NCBI GenBank assembly: GCA_029287875.1
Contig: JARFQH010000102.1
Coordinates: 1-18,867, forward strand
DNA length: 18,867 nucleotides
Direction of reading: 5' to 3'
Source: Desulfobacteraceae bacterium
GTDB taxonomy: Bacteria; Desulfobacterota; Desulfobacteria; Desulfobacterales; SG8-13
Both the position numbers and the translations under genes were made by a program. Below the pieces are notes generated by a model. The model searched no databases, was not told the DNA's origin, and saw nothing but the letters and a program-made list of their open reading frames with translations. Of this stretch, positions 1-7,538 are shown piece by piece (the stretch's first letter is position 1; every line of letters starts with the position of its first letter).

Positions 1-134
1 CACACGATTGCGCCGGATTATGGTTTGTCTACAAGGCACATCCACCTGCGCATATCGGGATACGTGTGGGTGGATGTAACGCAGTAGACGGGCCATAAGA
101 CAAGCAAGAGGTGGAATTATTTTTGCCGGGGCCC
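1..134. repeat. Palindromic repeat element, copy 1 (left end outside window)
   Basis: This is a nested imperfect palindrome. Outer arms are TTATGG (18-23) with CCATAA (93-98), middle arms GTCTAC (27-32) with GTAGAC (84-89), and inner arms ACATCCACC (38-46) with GGTGGATGT (69-77). The loop core CATATCGGGATAC lies at 51-63. The right end, read on the minus strand, is GGGCCCCGGCAAAAATAA (134 down to 117). Copy 2 at 15518-15673 has the same loop core and a right end matching at 15 of 18 bases, while the stems differ in sequence. Symmetry around the core puts the left end about 20 bases before the window. The TAG stop of the minus-strand gene overlaps the first base of the right end. It could be a mobile MITE-like or REP-like element, a bidirectional terminator, or both. 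Confidence 0.72.
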
Positions 135-1027
135 TAAATCAGAGGCTGTGTGTGTCTGCCCGCCAGAATACCCCGCGCCAGGTTTTCGATCAGGTCCGCA
201 AGTATTCTTTCGGCTAACTCCAATTCAGCCGGCGTGTTGAAGCCGGACAGCAGCTCTTTCAATAAAATATCGTAGGGCGACAACGTTGTGGTCAGCGGCG
301 GATAGCCTACGGCGGGTTTGGGGTAAAGGTTATCGTCGAACACATAATTGCAGGGGCCCGGATCCGGACGCCGGCGAAACGGCCAGTCGATTTTCAGCCT
401 CAACACGCTTGCCACTATTTGCCGGCATTCCTCGCGGTTGAGGATGTCCGCCGCAGTTAGCGGTGAACCCAGCCGCTCTTCCAAAGCCTTGAAAAATTCG
501 CTCAGCAGCCTGGTCTCGGAGACGATCAAGCCATATTCGTACCAGCTGACGGCAGATTCCCGCACGACTGTCTTGACAACCGCTGAAAGCTTGGAATGGG
601 CCGGGCAGAAATAGAGCCGGCAGGCCATTCCGCCGTAATAACTCAATCCCCGGTAATCGACACCGTGGTTTCCGGCAGCGTGGGGATGAAGCAGGCAGCC
701 GACCCGCCGGTGCTCTTCTCCGATCAGCCCCACGAAAGGGCAGTGGTGGAAATCTTTAAATGGACCGGTTCCGCATCGGGTCTGCGCGCCTTGGCCGAAC
801 GCCGCAATGGCATCGGCTTGGCGGGGGACCCGAGCAAAATCTTTTGTTCTCTCGCTCAGCATCGACACCAAGGGACCGTAAGCGGCATCGGCCACATTGT
901 AAAGTCCGCAGCAGGCGGCACAGGAAACCTGCCGGTTAACCTGACAAAGGTAGACCCCTCCTGGTGGTGTCGGGTCCGCAATCGAAGAAACGGTCGGCTC
1001 TTTTAGGTCAAGTGGATGTCGTTTCAT
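134..1027 (-). CDS. Cys-rich YkgJ-like metal-cluster protein, uncharacterised
   Basis: The 297-residue soluble protein has no signal peptide or membrane segment. Its N-terminal half is rich in Cys and His: C28, C36, C39 and C40 form C-x7-C-x2-CC, followed by C85, H94/H95/C96, C111, C136 and C141. The spacing and the SYYGGMACRLYFCP segment recall YkgJ-type (CxxCxxCC) zinc or iron-sulfur binding proteins; this is inference from the pattern, and no function is assigned. The C-terminal half is helical and lacks Cys after about residue 200 apart from scattered positions. The ATG at 1027 follows a weak GGA. The gene lies 47 bases after the OsmC-family gene and is probably co-transcribed with it. 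Its TAG stop falls exactly at the end of the palindromic repeat, so the repeat may have supplied the stop or trimmed the original C-terminus. Confidence 0.75.
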   Translation of the reverse strand: MKRHPLDLKEPTVSSIADPTPPGGVYLCQVNRQVSCAACCGLYNVADAAYGPLVSMLSERTKDFARVPRQADAIAAFGQGAQTRCGTGPFKDFHHCPFVGLIGEEHRRVGCLLHPHAAGNHGVDYRGLSYYGGMACRLYFCPAHSKLSAVVKTVVRESAVSWYEYGLIVSETRLLSEFFKALEERLGSPLTAADILNREECRQIVASVLRLKIDWPFRRRPDPGPCNYVFDDNLYPKPAVGYPPLTTTLSPYDILLKELLSGFNTPAELELAERILADLIENLARGILAGRHTQPLI

Positions 1028-1074
1028 ATTCCGGTGAGCGTTCGAAAATAAATCAAATCGGGTTGAACTGCACT

Positions 1075-1488
1075 CTATTCTTCATCGGTCAATATTTCGT
1101 ATTCGGTCGTGATCTCCGCCACGCCACGGACGGTCGCTGCCACAGAACAGTATTTCTCTTCGGAAAGCCGGATCGCCTGTTGAACGGCCTTTTCGGTAAG
1201 GTCCTTGCCGCCGAGACGATACTTTAAATGAATTTTGCGGTAAGTCCAGGGCGGATCGTCATCCTGCTCGCCGGTGGCGATGATCTCAAGTCTGCTGAGC
1301 GGTTTTCGTTTTTTGGTCAAAATGTCGACCACATCGACGGCCGTGCAGGATGACAGGGCGATGAGCAGCATCTGAGAAGGTCTGAGACCATTTGGCTCTT
1401 TCTCACCGGACAATACAACTGCATGACGATTCGAATCCATCCCCACGAACTGCTGACCGGTTACCCATCGGACAGTGGTTGTCGGCAT
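1075..1488 (-). CDS. OsmC family protein
   Basis: The 137-residue protein has the OsmC/Ohr-superfamily layout: an N-terminal beta region, then LRPSQMLLIALSSCTAVDVV with the first conserved Cys (C48), and a second conserved Cys in EKYCSVAAT (C114). In the family these two Cys form the peroxide-reducing pair, so thiol-dependent hydroperoxide reduction in the cytoplasm is a reasonable expectation. The sequence is closer to the general OsmC/YhfA branch than to classical Ohr, and substrates of that branch are poorly known. The ATG at 1488 has a strong Shine-Dalgarno (AAAGGAGA) seven bases upstream. It precedes the Cys-rich gene by 47 bases and follows the DHFR-like gene by 126 bases, a gap that contains two hairpins. 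Confidence 0.9.
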   Translation of the reverse strand: MPTTTVRWVTGQQFVGMDSNRHAVVLSGEKEPNGLRPSQMLLIALSSCTAVDVVDILTKKRKPLSRLEIIATGEQDDDPPWTYRKIHLKYRLGGKDLTEKAVQQAIRLSEEKYCSVAATVRGVAEITTEYEILTDEE

Positions 1489-1529
1489 CTTGCATCTCCT
1501 TTGATTTGAGTTTCCATCAAGGTTTAGTC

Positions 1530-1563
1530 CCGGCCTGATTCAGGCCGGTTGTCCGTTGACAAC
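1530..1563. other. Two adjacent hairpins between DHFR-like and OsmC genes
   Basis: CCGGCCTGA (1530-1538) and TCAGGCCGG (1540-1548) form a perfect inverted repeat, realistically a 7-bp stem with a 5-base loop. GTTGTC (1548-1553) and GACAAC (1558-1563) form a second 6-bp stem with a CGTT loop. Neither is followed by a clear T-run on either strand, so this is not a standard intrinsic terminator. It may be a weak terminator, an mRNA-end stabiliser or an operator for the OsmC gene. Confidence 0.4.
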
Positions 1564-1614
1564 TGTCACCTAACCGTCCGGTTGCCGGTATCGAACCGCG
1601 GCGCTCATCGCCCG

Positions 1615-2130
1615 TCAGGCCATAGCTTCCCGGATCACGCGATACCTGGCAAAAATTTGTCCGGTTCCCAGATGTTTGAAATCCATCAGCTCGAGCTGCA
1701 TTGCAATCGAATCAGAGAACAGAGTAAGACCCGTACCGAAAATCTGCGGAACGTAGGTCAGGTAGATTTCGTCAATCAGATCTTCACGCGCAAAAATCGT
1801 GTTGATCTGAGAGCCGCCTGCCAGGATGGCAACCTCAAACCCCTCCTGTCTGAGATCAGCCAGCAACTCTCGGGGAGGCTTATCCGTGAAAACCAGATCC
1901 TTTTGCTGGGAAATTCTGCGTTTATTGCGGCTCATGACCACGTTTTTTCGCCCCGGCAGGGGTCTACCGATCGTATCATAGGTCTTCGACCCCATGATCA
2001 AGACGCCTGCTTTTATTGTCATATCTTTGAACATGCGCTTGTCTTCCCGGCCCGTCCAGTCCGGAAAGTGGTCCGAATCGCGGGCGATCATTCCATCTAC
2101 CGTCAACGCCATCAATAAAATAACTTTCAT
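1615..2130 (-). CDS. Dihydrofolate reductase-like (DHFR/RibD-C family) protein
   Basis: The 171-residue protein begins MKVILLMALTVDGMIA, typical of the NADPH-dependent DHFR/RibD C-terminal fold. It has an acidic SDHFPDW segment near residue 19, an NADPH-binding GSKTYDTIGRPLPGRKNVV segment around residues 48-66, and the C-terminal glycine motif ILAGGSQIN. The first two motifs read like folate-type DHFR, but the overall pattern also fits uncharacterised RibD-C proteins, so folA is not assigned. The start is the ATG at 2130, preceded by GGAG at a spacing of about 10; a longer version from a TTG at 2157 lacks family similarity in its extra residues. The downstream gap holds two hairpins. Likely role: NADPH-dependent reduction of a pterin or related substrate. 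Confidence 0.82.
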   Translation of the reverse strand: MKVILLMALTVDGMIARDSDHFPDWTGREDKRMFKDMTIKAGVLIMGSKTYDTIGRPLPGRKNVVMSRNKRRISQQKDLVFTDKPPRELLADLRQEGFEVAILAGGSQINTIFAREDLIDEIYLTYVPQIFGTGLTLFSDSIAMQLELMDFKHLGTGQIFARYRVIREAMA

Positions 2131-2182
2131 GCTGCAGCTGCTCCATTTAAGACCCAAAAAAAATAAGAGGGCAACTTCTGAC

Positions 2183-2932
2183 TTAAAACTTCATGTATTT
2201 TTTCTCGTACACAACGACCGGTGCATAACCGAATATGGCATTCAGATGGTGCAGAAAAGCATGGCGTCCCTGTGTTTCCCACGCCTCCTGGACCTCTTTG
2301 TCGATTGTACGATAGTAGTCCTGAAGCGCTGGTGCGGACATGTCATCGACGGACGGACGGCTGCGTTGCACCGTTTGTTCAACCAGCTCGAGCCAGCTCC
2401 GGCTGACACCGTCAATAAAATAAGGCCAGGCCTGCTGGACCGCCGGTGGCCAGACCGGGTCACTGGTATCGGCAATCTCGGGTTTGGTAATCGTTTGGGT
2501 GTCCTCGGATAAAATCCGCCGCACACTGCCGGAGCGTATCAGCGACGCCATCAGTGCATCGTTGCAAAGTTCGTCTGTTATCAGACGCGCCGATACGACG
2601 TCGGTGTAAAAGATAAAGCTGAATTGATGACCGGCGCTGTCGCGGGAGGCGCGGCGGTGAAACCGCCACAGGTCGATCCGTTCCTGGTAGTGGTCCAGTG
2701 TCGGCGCGACCACCTGGTGAGCAATCAGCGTGTCCATGTACCAAGATGGCGGGGTATCCTCCGGCCAGTTCATTTGAAAGCGAACCGCCCACCACCCCTT
2801 GGCGCCGGTATCCGTAACATGTTCCGGTAGTGTGGTTTTAACCGACCGCCCGGGAGCAACCCCGGCGCACCCGCAGAAAAAGGCCACTCCGAGCAGCAGC
2901 AGACTGGCATGCAAAGACGATAATGGACGCAA
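2183..2932 (-). CDS. Predicted lipoprotein, uncharacterised
   Basis: The 249-residue protein has a hydrophobic signal segment (residues 7-21) ending in FCGC, with the likely lipidated Cys at residue 22. The -3 residue is Phe instead of Leu or Val, so the lipobox is imperfect. The rest is soluble and rich in Trp, Arg and Asp, and I do not recognise the family. Translation appears to start at TTG (2932), because a strong GGAGGG sits about five bases upstream and no ATG lies nearby in frame. An intrinsic terminator (3022-3045) separates it from gspB, so it probably has its own promoter. A run of eight T after the stop, on the minus strand, could help termination. Expected location: a membrane facing the periplasm. 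Confidence 0.75.
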   Translation of the reverse strand: MRPLSSLHASLLLLGVAFFCGCAGVAPGRSVKTTLPEHVTDTGAKGWWAVRFQMNWPEDTPPSWYMDTLIAHQVVAPTLDHYQERIDLWRFHRRASRDSAGHQFSFIFYTDVVSARLITDELCNDALMASLIRSGSVRRILSEDTQTITKPEIADTSDPVWPPAVQQAWPYFIDGVSRSWLELVEQTVQRSRPSVDDMSAPALQDYYRTIDKEVQEAWETQGRHAFLHHLNAIFGYAPVVVYEKKYMKF

Positions 2933-3021
2933 AATCCCTCCTCAGGTTTTGGAACTGTTGGCATCGAAACGGTGGTATCGGTTCCTCGGACGAATGTCGC
3001 TTTTGAGTCGGAACCGCTGCG

Positions 3022-3045
3022 AAAAATCCGCCGACAGCGCGGCGG
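3022..3045 (-). terminator. Intrinsic terminator after gspB
   Basis: On the minus strand CCGCCG (3045-3040) pairs with CGGCGG (3033-3028) across a six-base loop and is followed by ATTTTTC. The stem starts 18 bases after the gspB stop codon. The GC-rich stem and T-tract fit a rho-independent terminator that closes the gspA-gspB unit. Confidence 0.75.
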
Positions 3046-3063
3046 CTGAAACACCCCTCTTTG

Positions 3064-3750
3064 TTACCTCAGATTGAACACCAACTTCCACTGTTCCGAT
3101 CCCTTGCGGACCACCACTTCGTCCCTGTCGATCTGAACGATGGAATAGCCTTCAAGAGATGTGCCTTCCCGCATGATGTTACCGTTTATGACCGCCAAGC
3201 GGTCGCCGGGAGCAGATGCCCACGATATCGCCTGAAGCTTCAAGTCGGTTGTAAGGACCGGCAAGTTGGCAGTCGCGCTGCGATTGGGTTTGGCTTCTAC
3301 CGCACGAGCCGGCGGTTTTTCTTTACGGGGAGCAGAGGGAATTTTCTTGACAGCCGGCGGCGGAGCGGCCTTGGGCACCGGCAGAGCTTTTTCCAGCGGC
3401 GGAGCTGTCGGCGGAGAAGCCTCTTTTGGCGGTGGTGCCGGCGGCGGCGGCTTGGCCATGGTTTCGGATGGCGGTGATTCTTGAATCGGTTTGGCGACCG
3501 GCCGGCCGACGGATGCCGTCGGCACAGCGTTACGGTCCGGCGGCGATAGCAGATAAAGGATAATCCCTCCGACTGAAATCAGCGCCACCACCGCCAGCAG
3601 ACCCCACAGCAGCACGGCCGACCAACCGGAAGTGATGTCCCAACGACGAATGGTCCTGCGGGATGCGGAACCGGAAGACCAGATTACCGATCGACCTTTG
3701 GGAGGGTTTTCGTCTTCGAGTTTTTTAAGGGCTTTCAGAATGGAACTCAC
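3064..3750 (-). CDS. gspB: GspB-like type II secretion assembly protein
   Basis: The 228-residue bitopic inner-membrane protein starts with the GspB signature SSILKALKKLE at residues 2-12. A single membrane span follows at about 45-67, then a long Pro/Ala-rich periplasmic linker (about 80-160), then a compact C-terminal GspB domain (about 163-228) containing LAVINGNIMREGTSLEGY. In the GspA-GspB/ExeAB system the complex spans the peptidoglycan and helps place the secretin. The start is the GTG at 3750, preceded by GAGGAA at nine bases; this leaves the signature at the N-terminus, while an upstream in-frame extension has no family similarity. It follows gspA by 104 bases and is closed by an intrinsic terminator. 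No other gsp genes lie in the window. Confidence 0.88.
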   Translation of the reverse strand: MSSILKALKKLEDENPPKGRSVIWSSGSASRRTIRRWDITSGWSAVLLWGLLAVVALISVGGIILYLLSPPDRNAVPTASVGRPVAKPIQESPPSETMAKPPPPAPPPKEASPPTAPPLEKALPVPKAAPPPAVKKIPSAPRKEKPPARAVEAKPNRSATANLPVLTTDLKLQAISWASAPGDRLAVINGNIMREGTSLEGYSIVQIDRDEVVVRKGSEQWKLVFNLR

Positions 3751-3854
3751 AATTTCACATTCCTCGACAATAACGGGTTCACATCTCATCCATCGATATG
3801 ACTTGGCAAATCGATGGCTGGACATTGGCATTCACATGCCCGGTCGACCGCCTT

Positions 3855-5567
3855 TCAATCAAGCCGGATGTGCGGAATATCCAGTCGCCGGTTTTCGTTG
3901 AACAGCACAATTTTTGTCAGGGATCCGACGATCCCATCCGGCTCAAGGCCGTGTTTCCTTTGAATCTGCCTGACGGTTTCCTTGGTCTGTTCGTCGTAGG
4001 ACGGACCGGTATCGAGCTGGGTGTATCCGATCTCGCTCAACTGGTTCTTCAGTGCCGCAATCGCATCGCGCGGCGGCCGGTTCGGCACCGGACCATCGGG
4101 GGACATAAAATCCTTCCATGGGACATAGGCACCATCGGTACAGTATGGCTTTAAGACATCCTCTGTCACCGTGATGGTCTCGTTCAATCGCGCACGACCC
4201 AGGGTCACCTGGTCACCCTGTATGCCGAGAACCGTCAGAAATCCCGGCGACGACCCGTCGGGCAGCCTCACGGATATGATGGCCGGAAGATTTAAGGTCT
4301 TGAGAATTTCGAGACGGCAATCGACCCGCAGCATCGCCAGCCCGTTTTGCCCGGCAGCCACCTCGAAGAAGGTGTCGTTATCGGTCCGCTCGTCGAGCGC
4401 CGGATCGATACTGGATTTGACGCCCCAGAGGTCCAGAACGGTTTGAAGAGCGAGGTGCCGCGCCGAACGGGCATCCATGTCTTGAATAAATTTCGAAAAA
4501 TCGGTGCTCACGCCGTTTGGGTCGTCAACCGGCGGCTGTGAGGCCGGAGAAGGCCGTGCCGGTGCTTCGGTAACCGGCGCTGTGGAAGGCGCGCGGGACG
4601 GGGGTGCCTGCGCCTGGACATTTTCGGGCCCCTTGTTCACCATTTTGACGGAATCAGCAGGCCCCATCCGATAATACCAGAACAAGAGCGCCGCCACACA
4701 AAGAACCGCGGCCAGGACGAGCGCCGGTTTCTTTAACTCCCGCAGCCGGCGGCGCTTTTTTCCGCGCTCGGACAGCTCGCGTATGGCAGCCCGGACGATG
4801 GCACTATTGATCTTCTTCTGATTGCGGCCAAAGGCCGTCAGCAAGGCCCTGTCGCAAACAATGTTGATGAGACGGGGAATCCCCGTTGAATAGCGATAGA
4901 TGAGACGGTAGGCCGAGTGTGTGAAAACGACCGGCGTTCGGGTTGAAGCGATCTGGATGCGGTGCTCGATGTATTCCCTGACTTCCCTGAAGCTCAGCGG
5001 TGAAAGATGACAGCTGAGCGTAATGCGTTGAGCCAACTGCCGTAAGTCGTAGGAGTCGAGCAATTCGCCGAGTTCCGGCTGGCCGACCAGAATGATCTGC
5101 AACATCTTGGAACGGTTGGTCTCCAGGTTTGAGAGAAGCCGCAGCTGTTCCATGACGTTCCGAGTCAGGTTTTGGGCTTCATCCACAAGCAAAACCACGG
5201 TTTTACCCGCAGTTTTCATGTCGATCAGGTAACTGTTGAGGGCATCGATCAGTTGCTTGGTGTCGCTCGCACGGCACTTGACACCCAATTCATCGGCAAT
5301 CGTCTTGAGAAGCTGCGTGGGGCCTAGTCTGGGGTTAAAAATGTAGGCGACCTCGGTCCTGTCGTCGAGGTTGTCGAGAAATACGCGACAGAGCGTGGTT
5401 TTTCCAGTGCCGACCTCTCCGGTAATCTCGACAAACCCCTCCCCTTCGGCAATGGCGTATTTCAGGTGCGCCATTGCCTCCTCGTGACTGCGGCTCACAT
5501 AATAGTACTCGGGATTGGGGACGAGTTTAAAGGGTTTTTCCCGAAACAGGAAGAACTTGTTATACAT
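3855..5567 (-). CDS. gspA: GspA/ExeA-like AAA ATPase with peptidoglycan-binding domain
   Basis: The 570-residue protein has the full ExeA/GspA architecture. A cytoplasmic AAA module carries Walker A GEVGTGKTT (50-58), Walker B VVLLVDEAQ (D129/E130) and a GIPRLINIVCDR sensor-2-like motif (229-240). One membrane span follows (about 281-298), then a Pro/Ala linker (about 310-355), a C39-peptidase-like domain (about 360-480) and a C-terminal peptidoglycan-binding repeat (about 495-565, DGIVGSLT). In the family it uses ATP to remodel or bind peptidoglycan so the type II secretin can assemble. The start is the ATG at 5567 (MYNKFFLF), with GGAAAG seven bases upstream; an in-frame extension to 5714 crosses the promoter and is not credible. 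It precedes gspB and has a paralogue at 17483-18856. Confidence 0.92.
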   Translation of the reverse strand: MYNKFFLFREKPFKLVPNPEYYYVSRSHEEAMAHLKYAIAEGEGFVEITGEVGTGKTTLCRVFLDNLDDRTEVAYIFNPRLGPTQLLKTIADELGVKCRASDTKQLIDALNSYLIDMKTAGKTVVLLVDEAQNLTRNVMEQLRLLSNLETNRSKMLQIILVGQPELGELLDSYDLRQLAQRITLSCHLSPLSFREVREYIEHRIQIASTRTPVVFTHSAYRLIYRYSTGIPRLINIVCDRALLTAFGRNQKKINSAIVRAAIRELSERGKKRRRLRELKKPALVLAAVLCVAALLFWYYRMGPADSVKMVNKGPENVQAQAPPSRAPSTAPVTEAPARPSPASQPPVDDPNGVSTDFSKFIQDMDARSARHLALQTVLDLWGVKSSIDPALDERTDNDTFFEVAAGQNGLAMLRVDCRLEILKTLNLPAIISVRLPDGSSPGFLTVLGIQGDQVTLGRARLNETITVTEDVLKPYCTDGAYVPWKDFMSPDGPVPNRPPRDAIAALKNQLSEIGYTQLDTGPSYDEQTKETVRQIQRKHGLEPDGIVGSLTKIVLFNENRRLDIPHIRLD

Positions 5568-5645
5568 TACGTTGCTTTCCGGCACCGGATTCGAACATAG
5601 CCGTGGCCTCGGAGGAAGATCGAGGTTTCCGCAAATCAAAAGCTT

Positions 5646-5674
5646 TTTATAATAAAAACAGTTAAATGTGTCAA
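5646..5674 (-). promoter_or_regulatory. Sigma70-type promoter of gspA-gspB
   Basis: On the minus strand TTGACA (5674-5669) is separated by exactly 17 bases from TATAAA (5651-5646), matching 11 of 12 consensus bases. Transcription would begin near 5640, leaving a leader of about 70 bases before the gspA ATG. The -35 box begins three bases past the stop codon of the upstream gene. This is the best promoter-like match found in the window. Confidence 0.8.
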
Positions 5675-5676
5675 GT

Positions 5677-6660
5677 TTAAAACAATTCCAGCTGATCGAT
5701 CTGACCGGTCTCAAAATGCGTGATGTACAGATCGATCTGTTTTTTCAACATCTCGATCGGCTCACGGTTGGCAAGTTTCCAGGTGTATATATCGTGGTGC
5801 AGCCGGCGACTGTCTTCCGCCAAAGCCTGGATCAGCTGCGGCCTGATCGGCTCCCACAGCAGGTGTGCTTCCTCGACCGGCAGGCCCAGGCTTCGGAAAC
5901 GGCAGGCACAGTTGCGGTCCCACCAGCGTGAAGGCGTGGTTCCGTTGGCACGGCTGCCTTCGAAATAGAACAACGTCCATTCGAGCTGCCTCAGATCGAC
6001 GTGCAGGTCCCTGGCCACATCGTTGAGCACACGCTTTCCTTGAGGCGTATGCATGTCCAGAGCAACCCAGTATGGAAACGACTTTTCTTCGTCCTCCAGC
6101 GTCACAATCTCGGGAATATCCCCGGAAACCGCCAGATAAGCAGCCGCCTGTATCACCGCCCGATCCCGCGGCCGACCCGCGCTCCTGAACCGCATCGCGT
6201 TTGAAATGAGTGGGTGTCGGCCCTCTTCGGACGTACTGCGCTCAAGCCAGTGCCAGAAATCGTCCGGACGCCGGATGGCGTCGGCGACGATTTTGATGGG
6301 GCGATCGTCCGGTGTCCCGTCAAGCACCGATCGGTCACCCTCGAAAAGGCGGTAGGCCAGAAACCCGAGTCCGGTCGCATCCCGGGTTTTGGCTGAACGC
6401 GCCACCTTGATCAGGGCCGCGGCCTTACTGTGGAATTTTTTGTTGAAGAGCAGTTCAGCACCCAAGGGCCAGCACTCTTCAAATGTGATGATCGCGGCAC
6501 GGTTCCGAAACCAGTTCTTCTCCCGAAAGCTCAAACTTTGAATCAGAGCACTGGTAGTGTAGACCAGCTCGACATTGCCACGCCGCACCGCTTTTTGCAG
6601 CAGCGAGCGAAAGCGTGAATCGATATCGGTTCCGCGTTTGTCGAGGATGGTCATCGGCAT
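5677..6660 (-). CDS. Uncharacterised helical protein, possible clamp-loader-collar-like domain
   Basis: The 328-residue soluble, mostly helical protein has no signal peptide. I do not recognise a named family with confidence. The N-terminal region (about residues 10-80), with LLQKAVRRGNVELVYTTSAL followed by NRAAIITFEECWPLG, resembles the collar domain at the C-terminus of MgsA/RarA-type AAA+ proteins and clamp loaders (helix pairs ending in I-x-EExG-like segments). No Walker motifs are present, so it would be a collar-like domain without an ATPase. The C-terminal half is rich in Trp and Arg. The start is taken as the ATG at 6660 with GGAA five bases upstream; a TTG at 6756 would add 32 residues but has no ribosome site. 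It lies between the dehydrogenase and gspA genes. Confidence 0.72.
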   Translation of the reverse strand: MPMTILDKRGTDIDSRFRSLLQKAVRRGNVELVYTTSALIQSLSFREKNWFRNRAAIITFEECWPLGAELLFNKKFHSKAAALIKVARSAKTRDATGLGFLAYRLFEGDRSVLDGTPDDRPIKIVADAIRRPDDFWHWLERSTSEEGRHPLISNAMRFRSAGRPRDRAVIQAAAYLAVSGDIPEIVTLEDEEKSFPYWVALDMHTPQGKRVLNDVARDLHVDLRQLEWTLFYFEGSRANGTTPSRWWDRNCACRFRSLGLPVEEAHLLWEPIRPQLIQALAEDSRRLHHDIYTWKLANREPIEMLKKQIDLYITHFETGQIDQLELF

Positions 6661-6772
6661 AGCTGTTCCATTGCATCGATCAGCATGTGGCGGGGAGAAA
6701 TCGAAATCCGGGATAAAGGATGTTTCTTCGATCGGAAGCCACCGGAACGGTTCCAATCGCGGCCTGGGGTTT

Positions 6773-7513
6773 TCACAAGGTCATACCGCCATCCAAGACC
6801 AGCGTCTGTCCGGTCACGAAGCTGCTTTCGGCGGATGCCAGATACAGACAGGCCGCTGCAACTTCCTCGACAGTACCTATACGCCCCATCTTGTGTCGAG
6901 CGACAAAAGCCGCCCGAGTGGCGCCGGGGTCTTCGCTGGCGGCAATTCGTGATTCCAGCCCCGGCGTCTGGATGGCACCGGGGCAGACGGCGTTGACCCG
7001 GATTCCCTGAGCGACGAAATCGACGGCGACAGACTTGGTAAACCCGATAAGAGCGGCCTTGGCGGTACTGTATGCAAACCGACCGGGGGCGCTGGTGATA
7101 CTCGATAGCACCGAAGCGATGTTGATGATCGATCCGACACCCCGGGTGCACATAGCCGGCAGAAAAGCGCGGGTCATATAAAACGCGCCCATGAGATTGA
7201 CATCAAGTGAGCGCTCCAACTCTTCCGATGAGCACTCGAGAATCGTGCCGGAAGCCACATATCCGGCACAGTTGACCAAAATATCGACGGTACCGATTTT
7301 TTGAGCCGCTGCGGCGACATCGGCGGACCGGGTGACATCGAGCTGTTCTATCCGAACCGATGTCGTCTTCTCGAGGGACTTCAGCGGTGCGAGAGTCCGG
7401 CTGGTAGCCCACACCCGGCTTCCCTCCCGGGCAAAGCTGTGAACGATAGCGCGGCCGATCCCCTGTCCGGCCCCGGTGATGACGGCTGTCTGACCATCCA
7501 ATCGTTTCGCCAT
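6773..7513 (-). CDS. Short-chain dehydrogenase/reductase, DHRS6/BDH2-like
   Basis: The 246-residue classical SDR has the cofactor motif TGAGQGIG at 13-20, NCAG at 81-84, catalytic S134, Y148 and K152 (YSTAK), and the PGAIQTP loop at 178-184. Residue by residue it resembles human DHRS6 (BDH2), including three arginines (R145, R189, R206) at the positions I recall as the carboxylate-binding R144/R188/R205 of that enzyme. An NAD-dependent dehydrogenase of a small hydroxy or oxo acid (3-hydroxybutyrate or 4-oxoproline type) is therefore likelier than a fatty-acid-synthesis FabG, though the substrate is inference. The ATG at 7513 follows GGGA at about eight bases. It is 25 bases after the PAC2 gene, so the two are probably one operon. 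Confidence 0.9.
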   Translation of the reverse strand: MAKRLDGQTAVITGAGQGIGRAIVHSFAREGSRVWATSRTLAPLKSLEKTTSVRIEQLDVTRSADVAAAAQKIGTVDILVNCAGYVASGTILECSSEELERSLDVNLMGAFYMTRAFLPAMCTRGVGSIINIASVLSSITSAPGRFAYSTAKAALIGFTKSVAVDFVAQGIRVNAVCPGAIQTPGLESRIAASEDPGATRAAFVARHKMGRIGTVEEVAAACLYLASAESSFVTGQTLVLDGGMTL

Positions 7514-7538
7514 GTCCGATTCCCAAGGAAAATATCAT

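Noticed and set aside
1549..2118. 189-residue plus-strand frame
   Set aside because: It is antisense to the DHFR-like gene, which has clear family motifs.
3266..3484. Plus-strand Gly/Ala-rich frames over the Pro-rich part of gspB
   Set aside because: They are the antisense of Pro/Ala codons in a well supported GspB protein.
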